Source of the DNA: RGIG4694 sp964501705
GTDB lineage: Bacteria; Bacillota; Clostridia; Oscillospirales; Ruminococcaceae
Direction of reading: 5' to 3'
Assembly: GCA_964501705.1 (NCBI GenBank)
Contig: CAZCUQ010000001.1
Coordinates: 3,988-67,987, forward strand
Length of the DNA stretch: 64,000 nt
This document shows, one piece after another, positions 8,690 through 17,459 of the stretch (positions are counted from its first letter, which is position 1; each line of letters opens with the position of its first letter). The notes under the pieces were generated by a model. The model saw only the letters and a list, made by a program, of their open reading frames with translations. It ran no database searches and had not been told where the DNA came from. Made by a program: the position numbers and the translations under genes.

Positions 8690-9868
8690 TTATATTTCCT
8701 TTCTTGCGATTCCCGATTTAACGGCGGCCTTAGCGACAGAGCGCGATACGATTTCCGCAACGTTTTTGTCAAACGAATTCGGAAGAATGAATTCGGGCGA
8801 GAGCTTATCCTCCGGTACAGCCGCGGCTATGGCAATTGACGCCGCCCGTTTCATATCTTCGTTTATGTCTCTTGCTCTGACTGAAAGAGCGCCCTTGAAT
8901 ACTCCCGGAAAAGCAACAACGTTATTTATCTGATTCGGATAATCCGAGCGTCCCGTTCCGACAACATATGCTCCCGCGTCCTTTGCGTCTTCGGGCATTA
9001 TTTCGGGAGTGGGATTTGCCATAGCGAAAATTATCGGCTTTTCAGCCATGGACTTAATCATTTCCTTTGTAACGAGATTCGGTCTTGAAACTCCGATAAA
9101 CGCGTCCGATCCCTTCATAGCGTCGGCAAGAGAGCCTCTTCTGTGAGTTTTGTTTGTAATTTTTGCCATATCGTAATGAGAGGGATTTTTAAACTCATCG
9201 CCATCGCAGATTATTCCCGCTATGTCAACGAGAATGATATCTCCCATTCCCATAGAGATAAACTGCTTTGCGATAGCGCAGCCTGCCGCTCCCGCGCCGT
9301 TTATAACGAGAGTCATGTCCTCGAATTTCTTATTGCAGACCTTAGCGGCGTTAAGCATAGCCGCCGAAGCAACGATGGCAGTACCGTGCTGATCGTCATG
9401 GAAAACGGGGATATCACAGCGTTCTTTAAGCTTTTTTTCGATCTCAAAGCATCTCGGAGCGGAGATATCCTCAAGATTTATTCCTCCGAAGCTTTTTGAG
9501 ATAAGCTCGACTGTGCGGACAAATTCATCAACGTCCTTTGTATCAACGCATATAGGAAAGGCGTCCACTCCCGCAAATTCCTTAAAGAGGGCGCATTTAC
9601 CCTCCATAACGGGCATGGAAGCCTCGGGACCTATATCTCCGAGACCCAGAACCGCCGTGCCGTCCGTAATCACAGCCACAAGATTTGACCGTCTTGTAAG
9701 ATCATAGCTTAAATCGGGATTTTTCTGAATTTCAAGGCAGGGAGCCGCTACTCCGGGAGTGTACGCATCAGAGAGCTGTTCTCTGTTTTCCACAGTACAG
9801 CGGGAAACCACCTCGATCTTTCCTTTCCATTCATAGTGCTTTTTAAGCGCCGATTCCATAATATCCAT
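8690..9868 (-). CDS. NAD(P)-dependent malic enzyme
   Basis: A 392-residue short-form bacterial malic enzyme converting malate to pyruvate and CO2. It contains the N-terminal SDAYTPGVAAPC segment with the catalytic tyrosine, VITDGTAVLGLGDIGP, the metal-binding DDQHGTAIV, and a Rossmann VINGAGAAGCAIA motif for the nicotinamide cofactor. Cofactor preference cannot be told by eye. The start at 9868 (MDIMESALKKH) lies 19 bases after the upstream PHP gene and has AAAGGA upstream; the longer frame to 9934 would overlap that gene. It shares an operon with PHP and TSCPD genes. Confidence 0.93.
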   Translation of the reverse strand: MDIMESALKKHYEWKGKIEVVSRCTVENREQLSDAYTPGVAAPCLEIQKNPDLSYDLTRRSNLVAVITDGTAVLGLGDIGPEASMPVMEGKCALFKEFAGVDAFPICVDTKDVDEFVRTVELISKSFGGINLEDISAPRCFEIEKKLKERCDIPVFHDDQHGTAIVASAAMLNAAKVCNKKFEDMTLVINGAGAAGCAIAKQFISMGMGDIILVDIAGIICDGDEFKNPSHYDMAKITNKTHRRGSLADAMKGSDAFIGVSRPNLVTKEMIKSMAEKPIIFAMANPTPEIMPEDAKDAGAYVVGTGRSDYPNQINNVVAFPGVFKGALSVRARDINEDMKRAASIAIAAAVPEDKLSPEFILPNSFDKNVAEIVSRSVAKAAVKSGIARKEI

Positions 9869-9887
9869 TTTATCCAAGTCCTTTGAT

Positions 9888-10724
9888 TTAATTTTTCCTG
9901 CCCGTAAGTTTAAGTATTCTGTCAAGATTTTCAAAATCGGTGGCGTTTTCTCCGATATGAGTCGAACGGGCGTTATAAAGTCCGTGGAAGTCGGAACCTC
10001 CCGTAACTATCAGATCGTATTTTTTGCAGATTTCAAGGAGTTCTTTCCGCTTGTCTTCATCGGCGGTGTAGTGAAAGACTTCCGCGCCGTCGATTTTTCC
10101 CGCTTCGGCAAGATCCTTTAAAAGGTCGATAGAATCGTAAAAAACCGGGTGAGCCATTACCGCGCAGCCGCGCGCGGAATGAATAAGATCAAGCACATAA
10201 TTTATTTCGGGATATTCTCTTTCAACAATGCATGAGCCTGTTTTCAAATTGAAAAGCTCATCGTTGACTTTCCCGTAGAAATGCGTGGAATAGCCGTAAT
10301 CAATAAGCGCGTGCATGATATGCACCTTGAAAATGCTTTTGGAGCCGCCTACGTGTTTAAGAACGCTGTCGGCTGTTATCGGGTATATCTTCTTGACGTT
10401 TTCTATCATTTCTTTGGCGCAGGCAGTGCGTATCTCACAGGATTTCTTGCAGATACCCTCCAGTCTGTCGGGCTTCTGGGGAGCGTAGCACAGGATATGG
10501 ACTTTTCGTCCGCGAATCTTGTCCCACGCGGAAAGTTCCACTCCCGGAACAGTAAGTACTCCGTGACGTTCTCCCAAAACCTTTGCTCTTGAAATAGAAG
10601 ACATAGTATCGTGATCTGTTATCGAAACGAAATCAACGCCCGTCCTTTTGGCTTGAATAATGATATCTTCAATACCGAGGGAGCCGTCGGATAAGGTCGT
10701 ATGACAATGCAAGTCGCCTTTCAT
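9888..10724 (-). CDS. PHP domain metal-dependent phosphoesterase
   Basis: A 278-residue PHP-domain protein of the TrpH/YciV (RNase AM-like) group. The metal-binding motifs are visible in order: GDLHCHTTLSDG at the N-terminus, SITDHDTM, PGVELSAW, a central histidine pair, AHPVFYD, and TGGSDFHG near the C-terminus. Characterised members are 5'-3' exonucleases or hydrolyse 3',5'-bisphosphonucleotides; which applies here is not known. GGAGG precedes the ATG. It is the first gene of a three-gene operon behind a long leader. Confidence 0.88.
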   Translation of the reverse strand: MKGDLHCHTTLSDGSLGIEDIIIQAKRTGVDFVSITDHDTMSSISRAKVLGERHGVLTVPGVELSAWDKIRGRKVHILCYAPQKPDRLEGICKKSCEIRTACAKEMIENVKKIYPITADSVLKHVGGSKSIFKVHIMHALIDYGYSTHFYGKVNDELFNLKTGSCIVEREYPEINYVLDLIHSARGCAVMAHPVFYDSIDLLKDLAEAGKIDGAEVFHYTADEDKRKELLEICKKYDLIVTGGSDFHGLYNARSTHIGENATDFENLDRILKLTGRKN

Positions 10725-10875
10725 GGCAGGTCCTCCTTAATAATTACGTTAGCCGACAAGCCTGTTCCGCCGCAGTGTTACGTATGCTGTCCGCTAGCCG
10801 CTTCACATTTTCAGCGTTTTTTCATCTGCTTAATTATATGAACATCTCCCGGGAAATAATCCATAGAATTCAAAC
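10725..10875 (-). promoter_or_regulatory. Long 5' leader of the PHP operon with a GC-rich stem-loop
   Basis: About 150 bases lie between the promoter and the PHP start. On the minus strand TAGC-G-GACA-GC pairs with GC-T-TGTC-G-GCTA (4+4 base pairs around a G/G mismatch plus two more), enclosing a loop of about 24 bases that ends shortly before the ribosome binding site. The GC-rich segment stands out from its AT-rich surroundings. It matches no riboswitch consensus I could recall. Confidence 0.4.
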
Positions 10876-10881
10876 AATTTT

Positions 10882-10910
10882 ATTATATCACAAAATAAAA
10901 CTTTTTTCAA
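10882..10910 (-). promoter_or_regulatory. Sigma-A promoter of the PHP-malic enzyme-TSCPD operon
   Basis: Minus-strand TTGAAA and TATAAT with a 17-base spacer. Confidence 0.75.
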
Positions 10911-10928
10911 GTATATTTTATTAATTTT

Positions 10929-11888
10929 TTATATGAATAGGAATTTATCTTCAAACCACACGTTTTTAACGGTAAATTCCATTTTGTCAAGATAATTCAG
11001 TATTCCCGCATCGGATAGAAAATCAAACTTTAGTTTATAGGAATAAAGCGCCTGTGTTTTTATTCCCGATTCACGGTTTATCTTATTTATCCCGTACTTT
11101 CCGTCTCCTAAGAGCGGACAGCCGATATACGCAAGATGAGCGCGTATCTGATGAGTTCTTCCCGTAAGAAGTTCGACTTCCAGAAGAGAGAATTTCCCGT
11201 CCGATCTTAAAACTTTATATTTTGTGATTATGGTTCTGTTTTCGGGAGTTTTTTTATCCGAAACGGTGACTGTATTTGTTTTTGCGTTCTTGAAAAGGAA
11301 AGCTTTGAGAGTATCCTCGTCTTTGGGAGGTTTCCCCACGCAGATACAAAGATATTTTTTTACGATCTCCCGATTTTTTATTTTTTCGTTGAGGATACGC
11401 AGAGCCTCGGCGTTTTTTGCGGCGATAACTATTCCTCCCGTATTTCTGTCAAGGCGGTTGCATAAAGCGGGAGAAAAGCTCTGTTCGTTTTCGGGAATGT
11501 ATTCTCCCTTATCATAGAGATAATGTAATATCCTGTTGATCACCGTGTCTTTTGTTTTTTCATCGTCCCCGTGAACGACAAGTCCGCATTTTTTATCGGC
11601 AAGCAGAATATTTTCGTCCTCGAAGACGATATCAAGAGAAGCGGGAGCCGACAAAAACTCATATTCGGAAAGGTTTTCCGACGGAAAAAATTCATCGGGA
11701 AGATATATTTCCAGAACATCGCCCTCCGAAAGCTTCGCGGAGATCTCGCACCGCTTTCGGTTCAGCTTGATATTTTTTGTTCTTATTGCCTTATACATTG
11801 CGCTTTTCGGCATATCGGGAGCGGCTTTCATTATGAATTTATCAACGCGCTGTCCCGCGTCGTTGCCGTTTATGATAAATTTTCTCAA
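10929..11888 (-). CDS. RluA-family 23S rRNA/tRNA pseudouridine synthase
   Basis: A 319-residue pseudouridine synthase of the RluA/RluC/RluD family. Residues about 12-75 form an S4 RNA-binding domain (GQRVDKFI, KSAMYKAIRTKNIKLN). The catalytic domain carries the NRLDRNTGGIV motif with the catalytic aspartate, and GRTHQIRAHLAYIGCPLLGDGKYG near the end. The exact target uridine cannot be assigned. It lies 44 bases after lepA on the same strand, so the two translation-related genes are probably cotranscribed. No clear terminator separates it from the promoter of the next operon. Confidence 0.92.
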   Translation of the reverse strand: MRKFIINGNDAGQRVDKFIMKAAPDMPKSAMYKAIRTKNIKLNRKRCEISAKLSEGDVLEIYLPDEFFPSENLSEYEFLSAPASLDIVFEDENILLADKKCGLVVHGDDEKTKDTVINRILHYLYDKGEYIPENEQSFSPALCNRLDRNTGGIVIAAKNAEALRILNEKIKNREIVKKYLCICVGKPPKDEDTLKAFLFKNAKTNTVTVSDKKTPENRTIITKYKVLRSDGKFSLLEVELLTGRTHQIRAHLAYIGCPLLGDGKYGINKINRESGIKTQALYSYKLKFDFLSDAGILNYLDKMEFTVKNVWFEDKFLFI

Positions 11889-11932
11889 TCGCTTTCAACC
11901 TCCCGCGCATACTGCGCCGATTTTCGTCCATA

Positions 11933-13747
11933 TCATTCGTCAAGCTTCAAAACAGCCATAAACGCTTCCGGGGGAACCTCAACGGAGCCTAACTGTCTCA
12001 TGCGCTTTTTGCCCTCCTTTTGTTTTTCGAGAAGCTTTTTCTTACGCGTGATATCTCCGCCGTAGCACTTGGCAAGAACGTCCTTTCTCATAGCCTTGAC
12101 AGTCTCGCGGGCTATTACCTTGCCTCCGACCGCCGCCTGAATGGGGACCTCGAAAAGCTGACGGGGAATATTCTCCTTTAATTTTTCAGCGATCTTTCTT
12201 GCTCTTGCGTATGCCTTGTCGGCGTGAACGATAAACGAAAGGGCATCCACCGTTTCGCCGTTTAAGAGAATATCCAGCTTTACAAGCTTTGAGGGAAAAT
12301 ATCCCGTAAGCTCATAGTCAAACGAAGCATAGCCCTTTGTGCGGGATTTGAGCGCGTCGAAAAAGTCATAGATTATTTCGTTGAGGGGCAGATCATAGTG
12401 AAGCTCCACGCGGGTGCTGTCAAGATAAACCATATCCTTGAATATTCCGCGTCTTTCCTGACACAGCTCCATAATATTTCCCACATAGTCCGACGGAGAA
12501 AGAATACTTGCCTTTACCATAGGCTCTTCTGCCGAGTCGATTGCTCCCGCGTCGGGATATTCCGTCGGATTCGAGATATATTTTGTCTCTCCCCCGATAA
12601 GCTTGACCTTATATACGACCGAGGGCGCTGTGGTAACAAGGTCAAGATTATATTCTCTTTCAAGACGCTCTTCGATTATCTCCATATGGAGAAGTCCCAA
12701 AAACCCGCAGCGGAACCCGAATCCGAGAGCCGTTGAGGTTTCGGGAACGAACGAAAGAGACGCGTCGTTTAAGCGGAGCTTTTCGAGAGCGTCGCGGAGA
12801 TCGCTGTACTTTGCGCCGTCCGCGGGATATATTCCCGAAAAGACCATGGGATTTACCTCTCTGTATCCGGGGAGTGCGCTTTCGCAGGGATTATCCTTTA
12901 ATGTGACGGTATCTCCGACCTTTGTATCGCCTATTGATTTTATTGAAGCCGCGATATAGCCTACCTCGCCCGCTTCGAGGATACCGCTCGGAACGAGTTC
13001 GCTTGCGCCCATGAATCCCGCCTCGGTAACGGTGAAATCCGCTCCCGAAGCCATCAGATGAATGGTATCACCGACCGATACTTTTCCGTCCATAAGTCTG
13101 ACGTAAATGATGACTCCCTTATAGGAATCGTAGCAGCTGTCAAAGATAAGCGCCTTCAGGGGTTTGTTTTCATCGCCGCGGGGAGCGGGAATTTCGTTTG
13201 CTATCATTTCAAGCACGGCGTGGATATTAGTGCCGAGCTTTGCCGAGATACGCGGAGAATCCATACAGGGAATACCTATAACATTTTCAACTTCTTCGGC
13301 GACCTCATCGGGGCGAGCCGACGGCAGATCTATTTTATTTATAACGGGCAGGACTTCAAGGTCATGTTCCATGGCAAGGTAGGTGTTTGCGAGAGTCTGA
13401 GCCTCTATTCCCTGGGAAGCGTCAACGATAAGCACTGCTCCCTCGCAGGCGGCAAGGGAGCGCGAAACCTCGTAATTAAAGTCAACGTGTCCCGGAGTAT
13501 CAATAAGATTAAAGATATATTCCTCATTATTATCCGCCTTATACATAAGACGGACGGCGCGTGCCTTGATCGTGATGCCGCGTTCGCGTTCTATATCCAT
13601 ATTATCGAGGAGCTGATCTTCCATATCGCGTTTTGCGACGGTTTCCGTCTGTTCCAGAATACGGTCGGCAAGTGTCGATTTACCGTGATCTATATGAGCT
13701 ATTATAGAGAAATTTCTGATATTTTTCTTATTATACAAATTCTTCAC
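11933..13747 (-). CDS. lepA: Elongation factor 4 (LepA)
   Basis: A 604-residue translational GTPase. The G domain begins with FSIIAHIDHGKSTLADR, and RGITIKA, DTPGHVDF and NKIDLPSA follow. The LepA-specific C-terminal domain ends with the conserved CYGGDITRKKKLLEKQKEGKKRM and a VEVPPEAFMAVL tail. LepA acts on ribosomes, promoting 30S assembly or back-translocation under stress. The start is GTG at 13747 with AAAAAGGAC upstream. Its own promoter lies 27 bases further up. Confidence 0.98.
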   Translation of the reverse strand: MKNLYNKKNIRNFSIIAHIDHGKSTLADRILEQTETVAKRDMEDQLLDNMDIERERGITIKARAVRLMYKADNNEEYIFNLIDTPGHVDFNYEVSRSLAACEGAVLIVDASQGIEAQTLANTYLAMEHDLEVLPVINKIDLPSARPDEVAEEVENVIGIPCMDSPRISAKLGTNIHAVLEMIANEIPAPRGDENKPLKALIFDSCYDSYKGVIIYVRLMDGKVSVGDTIHLMASGADFTVTEAGFMGASELVPSGILEAGEVGYIAASIKSIGDTKVGDTVTLKDNPCESALPGYREVNPMVFSGIYPADGAKYSDLRDALEKLRLNDASLSFVPETSTALGFGFRCGFLGLLHMEIIEERLEREYNLDLVTTAPSVVYKVKLIGGETKYISNPTEYPDAGAIDSAEEPMVKASILSPSDYVGNIMELCQERRGIFKDMVYLDSTRVELHYDLPLNEIIYDFFDALKSRTKGYASFDYELTGYFPSKLVKLDILLNGETVDALSFIVHADKAYARARKIAEKLKENIPRQLFEVPIQAAVGGKVIARETVKAMRKDVLAKCYGGDITRKKKLLEKQKEGKKRMRQLGSVEVPPEAFMAVLKLDE

Positions 13748-13773
13748 GTCCTTTTTATTTACATATATAATTT

Positions 13774-13802
13774 ATTATACCACGGCAAAGGGGATTTGTA
13801 AA
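13774..13802 (-). promoter_or_regulatory. Sigma-A promoter of lepA
   Basis: Minus-strand TTTACA and TATAAT separated by 17 bases. Confidence 0.72.
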
Positions 13803-13933
13803 GTTTTTTGTCCCGACTTTATCACTTCGTCCGGTAAAAAAACGGAAAAAACCGAGAAAAATGCGGCGTTCCTTATTTGAGGGCGGTGGATAACTGCCCG
13901 ATTTTTAAAATTATGTTAATTTGCTCAAAAAGC

Positions 13934-13957
13934 AAGGATTTTTTAATATTAATCCTT
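13934..13957 (+). promoter_or_regulatory. Inverted repeat overlapping the -35 box of the five-gene operon
   Basis: AAGGATT and AATCCTT flank an AT-rich centre that itself contains the palindrome TTAATATTAA. The right arm covers the first bases of the -35 box, so a bound protein could block RNA polymerase. No matching regulator gene is adjacent. Confidence 0.45.
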
Positions 13958-13984
13958 GACAATTAAATAAAAAAATGTTATAAT
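13956..13984 (+). promoter_or_regulatory. Consensus sigma-A promoter of the five-gene kinase-phosphatase operon
   Basis: Perfect TTGACA (13956-13961) and perfect TATAAT (13979-13984) with a 17-base spacer. It should be a strong promoter unless repressed. Confidence 0.85.
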
Positions 13985-13999
13985 GTATTCGTATAGAAT

Positions 14000-14031
14000 C
14001 CGTTACCCCGCAATAATGCGGGAAATAACGG
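14000..14031 (+). promoter_or_regulatory. Stable stem-loop in the operon leader
   Basis: CCGTTA and CCCGCA pair with TGCGGG and TAACGG around an ATAA loop with small internal bulges. It begins near the predicted transcription start and is not followed by a T run, so it is more likely an mRNA-stabilising or regulatory hairpin than a terminator. Confidence 0.5.
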
Positions 14032-14069
14032 CGATATCGCATAATAACAATTAAGTCAGGAGAGTTGCT

Positions 14070-15125
14070 ATGCAGTGTGAAAATTGCCGGGCAGAGCTCA
14101 GTCCGGACAGCAAGGTGTGCCCCGAATGCGGAGAACTCGTTCTTCAGAATGTTGAGGGTTTCGACAAAACAGGGGAAATGGCCAAGCGTCTGAGAAAAAT
14201 CGTTGATGAATACGGTAAAGCCGTTGTTATCGATGACCTCAGATTTATTGCCTTGCTGAAGGATTTCGCCCCCGAATTGGAAAAGGAACGCGGGCTTATC
14301 AAAAATATGATCGAAGCGGGCGTACTCAGAGGCATGGTCAGGGAAAAAACGGGAGAAATGGCTGTCATGAAAGCTAAAAATTTTATGCTTCATAAGCTTT
14401 TCATCTCCGAAAACGCTGCGGAATTCGTCATCGTTTGCTTCACTTATATGCTGAGTTTCCCGTATCTTTCTCCTCTTCGCCGCAAGGCTTCGGAGGAAGT
14501 GAAAAAGGAAGAAGAACAAGAGAAGGAAAAGCAAAGATTCGTCGCCGCCAATATCGAGGAAAGAGTTTTCACTCCTATGGACGCGCTCAGATTCAGACTC
14601 GCGCGGAGCATCGTTATTCCCGATGGATATACCAAGGTGGACAGCTTCTGCTTTGACAAATTCAATTTCATGCACACGATAAAGCTTCCTTCATCTGTTC
14701 TCGCAATAGGAGATTACGCTTTTTCGGAATGTAAAAATCTGAAAAGCATAGATCTGCCCGATTCGCTCCGCATTATAAAGCAAGGCGCGTTCAGTCAGTG
14801 CGCTAAGCTCACTTTAATAAATATTCCCAAGGGCGTGCTTGAAATAGAGGACAATACGTTCAGCTTCTGCTCAAGCCTCGAGGTCGTCGAGATACCTTCG
14901 ACCATCGGAAGTATAGGAGCTTCGGCTTTCGCGAGCTGCGATAAGCTCAGAAGGCTTTTCCTCCCCGCAAGCATTAAATATATCGACGATGAAGCGTTTT
15001 TATACTGCCCCGAACTTACTGTGCGGTGCTACGAAAATACATATGTCCACAGATTCTGCATTGCCAACGGGATAAAGGCGGAAGCTGTCAGGGAAGGCAC
15101 GGATCTTCGGGCAAAAAATATTTAA
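14070..15125 (+). CDS. Zinc-ribbon protein with BspA-type leucine-rich repeats
   Basis: A 351-residue protein with no signal peptide or clear membrane span, so probably cytoplasmic. Residues 2-25 are a zinc ribbon with two CxxC pairs (CENC and CPEC). A helical middle part with a Glu/Lys-rich coiled stretch at about 145-165 follows. Residues about 195-335 hold five LRR_5 (BspA/TpLRR) units with the repeating pattern I..YAFSECKNLKSIDLP. BspA repeats are usually extracellular, so the intracellular zinc-ribbon form is unusual. It heads the operon with kinase, vWA and phosphatase genes, with AGGAG upstream of the ATG. I infer a scaffold or sensor role; function is unknown. Confidence 0.8.
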   Translation: MQCENCRAELSPDSKVCPECGELVLQNVEGFDKTGEMAKRLRKIVDEYGKAVVIDDLRFIALLKDFAPELEKERGLIKNMIEAGVLRGMVREKTGEMAVMKAKNFMLHKLFISENAAEFVIVCFTYMLSFPYLSPLRRKASEEVKKEEEQEKEKQRFVAANIEERVFTPMDALRFRLARSIVIPDGYTKVDSFCFDKFNFMHTIKLPSSVLAIGDYAFSECKNLKSIDLPDSLRIIKQGAFSQCAKLTLINIPKGVLEIEDNTFSFCSSLEVVEIPSTIGSIGASAFASCDKLRRLFLPASIKYIDDEAFLYCPELTVRCYENTYVHRFCIANGIKAEAVREGTDLRAKNI

Positions 15126-15137
15126 GGAGGCTTACTG

Positions 15138-16481
15138 ATGACTGAACTCAAGATAGGTCAGGAAATAGAAATGGAATACGGAGAACACGCCAAGGTTCTC
15201 AAGGTTATCGGAAGCGGCGGTCAGGGTACAGTTTACCTCGTTGAATTCAACGGAATGAAGTGGGCGCTCAAATGGTACGATATCAATAAAATCAAGAAGC
15301 CGCAGGAATTTCGGGCAAATATTCAGAATAATATCAACGATGGCGCTCCGAGCAATAAATTTCTCTGGCCGAAATATCTTACAAAGGAAACTTCCGACGG
15401 CACCTTCGGTTATCTTATGGAACTGAAACCCGCAAGCTTTGATTCTTTCGTGGATATTCTCAATACATACAAGCTGGTTATCGACCCGCTTACCGGAAGA
15501 GCGGTAAAGGAAACCGTAAGATTTACAAGCCTTTACGCTATGGTTACGGCGGTCATCAATATCGTTAACGCTTTCAGACAGCTTCACAGAGCGGGAAAAA
15601 GCTATCAGGATCTTAATGACGGAGGCTTCTTCATCAACGTAAACACGGGAGCGGTTCTCGTCTGCGACTGCGATAACATCGCACCCGACGGCTCAAACTT
15701 CGGTATTGGCGGCAAGCCCGGATATATGGCTCCCGAAGTCGTAAGGGGAATCTCAAAGCCCAATGTTCAGACGGATAAATATTCTCTTGCCGTGGTTCTC
15801 TTTAAGCTCCTTTTCAGAGGAGACCCCATGGAGGGAGAAAAGGTCATAAAGGATATCTGCCTTACGGAATCCTCCGAGCTTAAACATTACGGTCAGAACG
15901 CGGTCTTTGTATACGACCCCGTTGACAAGTCCAACCGTCCCGTAAGAGGAATCCATGACAACGTAATCAAATTCTGGAGGCTTTATCCCGATTATATCAG
16001 AGACGCGTTCATTACATCTTTCACTACGGGTATCACGGATCCCAATAAGCGTATAATAGAAAATGAATGGCAGAAGCTTTTCATCAGACTCCGCTCCGAG
16101 ATAATCATGTGCGGCTGCGGAAGAACAAATTTCACCTCGATGTTTGAAAAGCCCGACGATAAAACCTATAAATGTCCCAAATGCGGTATGACGTTCTCGA
16201 CTCTCGGATTTTCAAACCGCACTTACCGTATGCCGCTTTACCTCGGCTGCAAATTCTATAAGTGCGAGATTGATCCCGATTCCGATGACTTTTTGAGCGT
16301 GGCGGGCGAGCTGGTTGAAAATTCTCTGAGACCGGGCGTCCTCGGAATAAAAAATACCTCCGACAAAACATGGAGAGTGAGAATGCCGGACGGAGTGTTC
16401 TACCACGTTGAACCGGGTAAGGGATGCCCGATATGGCATGGTCTTGAAATAGATTTCGGAGACGTAAAGGCTCAGATATAA
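15138..16481 (+). CDS. Serine/threonine protein kinase-like protein with C-terminal zinc ribbon (TerY-P triad type)
   Basis: A 447-residue protein. The kinase domain (about 1-310) shows a glycine loop GSGGQGTVYLV, an ALK lysine, the catalytic-loop variant YQDLNDGGFF in place of HRDxxxxN, CDCDN in place of DFG, and APEV in place of APE. Catalytic Asp and metal-binding positions are kept, so activity is plausible. A zinc ribbon (CGCG, then CPKC) follows at about 325-355. The last 60 residues (GIKNTSDKTW to GLEIDFG) look like an FHA-type beta fold. This layout matches kinases found beside TerY-like vWA and PP2C genes. It lies 12 bases after the LRR gene, with GGAGG before its ATG. Confidence 0.85.
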   Translation: MTELKIGQEIEMEYGEHAKVLKVIGSGGQGTVYLVEFNGMKWALKWYDINKIKKPQEFRANIQNNINDGAPSNKFLWPKYLTKETSDGTFGYLMELKPASFDSFVDILNTYKLVIDPLTGRAVKETVRFTSLYAMVTAVINIVNAFRQLHRAGKSYQDLNDGGFFINVNTGAVLVCDCDNIAPDGSNFGIGGKPGYMAPEVVRGISKPNVQTDKYSLAVVLFKLLFRGDPMEGEKVIKDICLTESSELKHYGQNAVFVYDPVDKSNRPVRGIHDNVIKFWRLYPDYIRDAFITSFTTGITDPNKRIIENEWQKLFIRLRSEIIMCGCGRTNFTSMFEKPDDKTYKCPKCGMTFSTLGFSNRTYRMPLYLGCKFYKCEIDPDSDDFLSVAGELVENSLRPGVLGIKNTSDKTWRVRMPDGVFYHVEPGKGCPIWHGLEIDFGDVKAQI

Positions 16482-16580
16482 GCAGTCAGCGCCGTTATAT
16501 ATGATAGGTTTGGCATAAGACTGTTCTCTGCGTGTTGGAGGACAGGCGCGGATAACATTATTTATAAAGGAGTATCTTTT

Positions 16581-17426
16581 ATGAGCAAGAACAAAAATAA
16601 AAATAAAGCAAATAAACCCGAATCGGAGACGGTAAAAACAGCTCCCGCATCGGAAAGCGTACTTGATTTTGACGATGATGATCCCCTCGGAGCCACAAGC
16701 GTTTCAAAGAAAAGTCTTGTCATCTTCTTCCTTATCGATACTTCAGGATCGATGAGAGGCACAAAAATGGGTGAGCTTAACACCGTTATGGAAGAGCTTA
16801 TCCCCGAAATCAGAAGAGTCGGAGAGGCGGATACGGATGTAAAGCTTGCGGTTCTGACATTCGCCACGGATGTAAAATGGATGTATCCTCAGCCTATAAA
16901 TATCGAAGATTTTGAATGGACGCGTCTTAACGCGGACGGCGTTACAAGCATGGGCGAGGCATTCAAGGAGCTTTCCTCCCGAATGTCGAGAAACAGCTTC
17001 CTTAATTCTCCCTCGCTTTCGTTTGCTCCCGTTATCTTCCTTATGACGGACGGATATCCCTCTGATGATTATGTAAAGGGTCTTGAGGCTCTGAAGGCTA
17101 ACAGTTGGTATAAATTCGGACTTAAAGCCGCTCTCGGAATCGGTTCGGAAGCTAACGATGATATGCTCGCGGAGTTTACGGGAACTCCCGATACGGTTGT
17201 TCACGCGTATTCGGGCGGACAGCTCGCTCAGATGATCAAGGTCGTGGCCGTAACAGCTTCGCAGATAGGAAGCAAGAGTATGACTCTCTCCGACGAGTCC
17301 AAGGGCGACGGCGAGGAAGGCAGCGATAATTACGCGGCGAAGCAGAAAATGCTCGGTCAGCAGATACAGGAATTTGTCAATAATCAGGATGAAACCGACA
17401 AGGTTCCTTTCGATATAGGCTGGTAA
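16581..17426 (+). CDS. TerY-like von Willebrand factor A domain protein
   Basis: A 281-residue cytoplasmic vWA protein. After a charged, low-complexity N-terminus (about 45 residues) comes the MIDAS motif IDTSGSM, then the threonine of GVTSMGEAF and the aspartate of MTDGYPSDD, so all three metal-site elements are present. This is the TerY arrangement. TerY proteins accompany a PP2C phosphatase and a kinase in bacterial stress-response loci and are thought to bring partners together by metal-dependent protein binding. The C-terminal 60 residues are charged and Gln-rich. A 99-base gap separates it from the kinase, with AAAGGAG before the ATG and no promoter or terminator visible in the gap. Confidence 0.88.
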   Translation: MSKNKNKNKANKPESETVKTAPASESVLDFDDDDPLGATSVSKKSLVIFFLIDTSGSMRGTKMGELNTVMEELIPEIRRVGEADTDVKLAVLTFATDVKWMYPQPINIEDFEWTRLNADGVTSMGEAFKELSSRMSRNSFLNSPSLSFAPVIFLMTDGYPSDDYVKGLEALKANSWYKFGLKAALGIGSEANDDMLAEFTGTPDTVVHAYSGGQLAQMIKVVAVTASQIGSKSMTLSDESKGDGEEGSDNYAAKQKMLGQQIQEFVNNQDETDKVPFDIGW

Positions 17427-17459
17427 ATATAAGTATGATCTGAAAGGAGAATTATCCAT

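Larger units (their letters stand above)
13748..14069. other. Divergent intergenic region between lepA and the TerY-P-like operon
   Basis: This 322-base region carries the lepA promoter (minus), the operon promoter (plus) with an overlapping inverted repeat, and a strong leader hairpin; these are listed separately. Nothing else was seen. Confidence 0.7.
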
